Positions 61,355 to 64,000 of a DNA stretch of 64,000 bases are shown piece after piece (positions within the stretch are counted from its first letter, which is position 1; each line of letters begins with the position of its first letter). The notes under the pieces were generated by a model. It was not told where the DNA came from, did no database searches, and saw only the letters and a list, made by a program, of their open reading frames with translations. The stretch covers positions 1,054,001-1,118,000 of the forward strand of contig CAVUNO010000026.1 of NCBI GenBank assembly GCA_963742875.1, read 5' to 3'. This stretch comes from Bog-532 sp963742875 (GTDB lineage Bacteria > Actinomycetota > Actinomycetes > Streptosporangiales > Streptosporangiaceae). The translations under genes and the position numbers were made by a program.

Positions 61355-61357
61355 GCC

Positions 61358-61402
61358 CGGACGGCGGGAACCACGGGCTGATGCCCCGGTTCCCGCCGTC
61401 CG
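61358..61402. terminator. strong bidirectional hairpin between convergent genes
   Basis: cggacggcgggaacc (61358-61372) pairs perfectly with ggttcccgccgtccg (61388-61402) across a 15-nt loop. It starts 4 bp after the F420-type gene stop and lies 60 bp from the end of the convergent S53 peptidase gene. It can end both transcripts. Confidence 0.85.
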
Positions 61403-61461
61403 TGACGAGCGGCGCGGGCGCCGCGCGGGCGTCGGCGGCGCCGCGCGAGCGCGGGCTCCTC

Positions 61462-62890
61462 CTAGTTCCGGCCGAGGTAGGCGAGCTCGGGGACGAACGC
61501 GGCCGCGTTGACGGTGCCCACCCCCGACGCGAGGTCGTAACCGGGGGCGGCGCTGAAGCCCTTGACCGTGTACAGGTGGTTGTTCTCGGTGAACGACACG
61601 GTGTTGTTGCCCTCGGTGATGTCGACGATGCCCGGGGCGTGGGCCGCGGACAGTTCGTACAGGTAGGGGTTGATCAGGCCGAGCCGATGATGGGCCACCT
61701 GGTCGGAGAGCGCCACGATGCCCGAGAACAGCGGCGTCGCCTCGCTGGTGCCGCAGACCGGGTACCAGCCGGCCGTCTGCCCGCCGAAGCTCTGGTAGGT
61801 GTCCACCGCCCCGTTGCAGGCCGCGCTCATCGAAACGTCCGGGACCCCGCGGCTGTTGCCCACGGCGTGGGTCACGCCGTCCTGGTACCAGGGGCGGCCG
61901 AAGAAGACGGACTTGCCGCCGCCGCCCGCCAGCGGGTTCGGGCCGGCGTCGCCGAAGATGTATTCCTGCGTCGCCTTGCCGTAGGTGTCGTTCCAGGCGT
62001 TGTCCGGCGCGGTGTGCTGGCCGCTCGCGTTGAGGTGCAGCTGGGTGCCGCCCACGCCGGTCACCAGCGGGTCGCTGTCCGGCCACGAGGTGGTCGGGAA
62101 GGTGTAGTACGTCGACTGGTCCGGGCCAACGTCCGCGGCGCCGCTGTCACCGGACGCGGCGAGCACGGTGACGTGGTGCGCGTATGCGCTCTCGTAGGCG
62201 CCGCGCAGCGACTCGAGGGTGGCCTTGTTCGGGAAGGTCTGCTCGGTCGCGCTGAAGCTCTGGCTGATCACGTCGCCGAGACCGTGGTTGATCACGTAGT
62301 TCTCGGCCGTGACGATCTGCGGGAAACCGGTCACGCCCTCGGTCTCCGACACCGGCGTCTCGACCAGCAGGATGTTCGCACCCGGCGCGATCGTGTGCGC
62401 GTACTCGACGTCGAGGGTCGTCTCCCCGGCCCAGCCGATCATCTCGGTGTTATTCGGGTCGTAGGGCGGAACCTGGCCGGCGCTGAATGATGTTCAGCGA
62501 CGGGGGCGCCGGGTAGTCGAAGGTCTGGTCGAAGACCTTCAGGTCGTTCCGGATCGTCGGTGAGCCGAACGAATCGACGATGACAACGGTCGAGCCCCGT
62601 CCGTTCACCCCGCGCAGGTAGAGGGCCGGCAGGTTGTAGGCCTGCTGGATCTGGTCCGGCTCGTAACAGGCGATCTGGTAGTTCGCTTCGCAATACGCGG
62701 TGGTCGCAGGGGCACCGCTCGGGTGCCCGGCGTGCAGCACGCCCGGCCGGATTACCACGCCGGCCTGGGGAGCGGGCGCCTTCGCACCTGGCACCGAGAC
62801 CGCCGGGACCGCCGACCCTGCCGAGACCACGGCGGCGGCGGTGAGCGCACAGGCCCCTGTGGCCACCGTCACTTTTCGCGCCAAGCGCAT
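61462..62890 (-). pseudogene. secreted S53 (sedolisin) peptidase, split by one frameshift
   Basis: ATG 62890 is preceded by gggggaag. The N-terminal part has a signal peptide (KVTVATGACALTAAAVVSAG) and IACYEPDQIQQAYNLPAL, GRGSTVVIVDSFGSPTIRND through SLNIIQ. Near 62475-62490 one base is off, and the next frame goes on with QVPPYDPNNTEMIGWAGETT, LDVEYAHTIAPGANILLVET (Glu/Asp of the triad), GDSGAADVG and GTSEATPLFSG (nucleophile Ser). There is no long pro-domain. Restored length is about 475 residues. It may be inactive in this genome or the frameshift may be a sequencing error. Confidence 0.82.
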
Positions 62891-63164
62891 TGGCAACTTC
62901 CCCCAAGTATGAAGCAAATAAGGCTTCTTCAGGGAAAGCACCATAACACTCACGATCCAACTGCCGTCAACATCCCCGGGGCCGACACGTGAGGTCATCT
63001 GAGCCGGGCCCTGGGCAGCCGAGAGACGGCTCCGGGCCTGCTGCCATCTGCCGCCACGAAGGGCAGACAGCAGCAAGCCCGTAAGAACTCGTCGATCGGG
63101 TCATTCGACCAGTACGATGCGGGTCCAGCATGCCGTCGGTCGCCGGGCCCGCGCCCACGGGCCG

Positions 63165-63320
63165 CTACCAGTAGTGCCGGCGGCCACCGACCTCGTGGCC
63201 GATCGCCCCGAGCAGGAGCAGGATGAGCCCGATCACCAGGATGACGATACCGATCGTCCACAGGATCGCGATTTTCAGCAGGAAACCCACTATCAGAATG
63301 ACGAGGCCTAGAATGATCAT
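63165..63320 (-). CDS. DUF6131-like small membrane protein
   Basis: A 51-residue protein from ATG 63320 with aggag 5 bp upstream. It consists of two close hydrophobic helices (ILGLVILIVGFLLKIAIL and GIVILVIGLILLLLGAIG) and a C-terminal EVGGRRHYW. This matches the small DUF6131 proteins of actinomycetes, which are of unknown function. It is presumably in the plasma membrane. Confidence 0.75.
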   Translation of the reverse strand: MIILGLVILIVGFLLKIAILWTIGIVILVIGLILLLLGAIGHEVGGRRHYW

Positions 63321-63561
63321 TTGAACTCCTGTGTCACCTTTGGCAACTTTGTGCAATCTCGGCCGATTGCTGCCAGAGGGCGTCTTCCCTCAGAAATCGA
63401 AGAGAAACGCGGGGGCGAAAATCGGCTTTGACGGATGACCGCTGGAGTCTGGGCGGCGTCTCGACGGCACTTTCCAGTATGCGCAAGCTCAGCGCGCATG
63501 CAAATCGCCGGGCGGGAACCGTCGTGTTCCACCGGACCGGGAATGCCACCGGATGGGCTCG

Positions 63562-64000
63562 TCAGGCGGGGGGCGCGGCGTTCGCCACGACCTCGGCGCA
63601 GACGGCGGAGACCTTCCTGCGCTCGGCCCGCGCCTGCGCCCGGAGCTGCTCAAACGCGACCCGGGCCGGAATCCCGTCGCGTCCCATCAGCACGCCCTTG
63701 GCCTGCTCGATAATCCGCCGGGAATCCAGCGCACCCTGCAGCTGAACGGCGAGCTCCGACTGCTGCTGGCGCTGCATCATGCTGGCGATCAGCAGTGCGG
63801 CCAGGTCGGTGAGGGCGAGCAGGGCCAGCTCGCCCTCGGCGGACCACGGCCGGCTCTGCTCGGAGACCACGGCCACGACGCCCACGGCATCCTGGTTGTA
63901 CGGGAGCGGGGTGGCCAGGACCGCCCGCACCCGGCGGGAAACGGCCGCGTCGCTGAACTTCGGCCAGCGCTGGTCCTGTTTCAGGTCCTCGACGCCGACC
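63562..64000 (-). CDS. GAF-ANTAR antiterminator-type regulator (partial)
   Basis: The gene continues beyond the window, so its start is not seen. Residues near the window edge (EDLKQDQRWPKFSDAAVSR, VLATPLPYNQDAVGVVAVVS) are the end of a GAF domain. ANTAR follows: QLQGALDSRRIIEQAKGVLM, GIPARVAFEQLRAQARAE and VSAVCAEVV. ANTAR domains bind stem-loop RNA and prevent termination. The signal sensed by GAF is unknown. Confidence 0.85.
   Translation of the reverse strand, partial: VGVEDLKQDQRWPKFSDAAVSRRVRAVLATPLPYNQDAVGVVAVVSEQSRPWSAEGELALLALTDLAALLIASMMQRQQQSELAVQLQGALDSRRIIEQAKGVLMGRDGIPARVAFEQLRAQARAERRKVSAVCAEVVANAAPPA

Overview
The window is high-GC, densely coded DNA from an actinomycete (Actinomycetota). 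The evidence is GTG/TTG starts, ATGA gene overlaps, mycothiol-type DinB proteins, a furA-katG pair, a class F sortase, an F420-type NADP reductase, a DUF5753 regulator and a GAF-ANTAR protein. A Streptosporangiales-like host is plausible but the genus cannot be read from the sequence. No rRNA, tRNA or CRISPR array was seen.

Layout. 1-3.3 kb is a mobile-element scar: small orphan genes, an ISKra4-type transposase remnant cut into a phage-like HNH gene, and an acyl-CoA dehydrogenase stub. 3.6-6.1 kb holds a nitrilase/ureohydrolase operon, probably for guanidinobutyrate or related guanidino compounds, and a DinB protein. 6.1-12.1 kb holds a TnpB relic, a frameshifted conserved gene, DUF2071 and YciI-like genes, and a very large fusion (ferritin-like, CDGSH, 4Fe-4S, CDGSH, globin-like). 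12.5-18.9 kb holds an FMN reductase, a HAD dehalogenase, a TrpB2-type synthase, a glutathionyl-hydroquinone-reductase-like GST, a Mug glycosylase and a sirtuin. 19-20.3 kb is an intact TnpB element. 20.3-29.2 kb holds hydrolases, a PrsW protease, an ECF sigma factor with a SnoaL-like tail, a ferritin-VIT1 iron exporter and furA-katG. 29.2-40.5 kb holds an XRE/DUF5753 regulator, a frameshifted CrtI-like oxidoreductase, an M20 peptidase, a Ski2-like helicase, a penicillin-binding lipoprotein and a frameshifted UbiB kinase. 40.5-45.8 kb holds a deleted alcohol dehydrogenase, a three-gene redox signalling operon (receiver-TrxR fusion, cyclic-nucleotide-domain histidine kinase, UBP zinc finger) and a membrane protein with a minisatellite tail. 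45.9-64 kb holds a sulfurtransferase, a sortase with its likely substrate, TspO, a DEAD-box helicase, Nudix, F420-type reductase, S53 peptidase and ANTAR genes, mixed with many gene fragments.

Two themes unify the window. First, right ends of an IS200/IS605-type (TnpB) family are scattered through it. All end in a hairpin followed by GTCAA, only one has an intact tnpB, and two lie where they supply the start or stop codon of a neighbouring host gene. Second, the region is full of small rearrangements. These include in-frame internal deletions joining the two ends of one gene, a local inversion inside a serine-hydrolase gene, a 78-bp in-frame duplication, four or more single-base frameshifts, and roughly a dozen short tandem arrays (14-30 bp units), often at gene ends.

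The intact genes suggest emphasis on oxidative and iron stress (KatG-FurA, ferritin-VIT1, CDGSH fusion, redox two-component operon) and on small-molecule detoxification.
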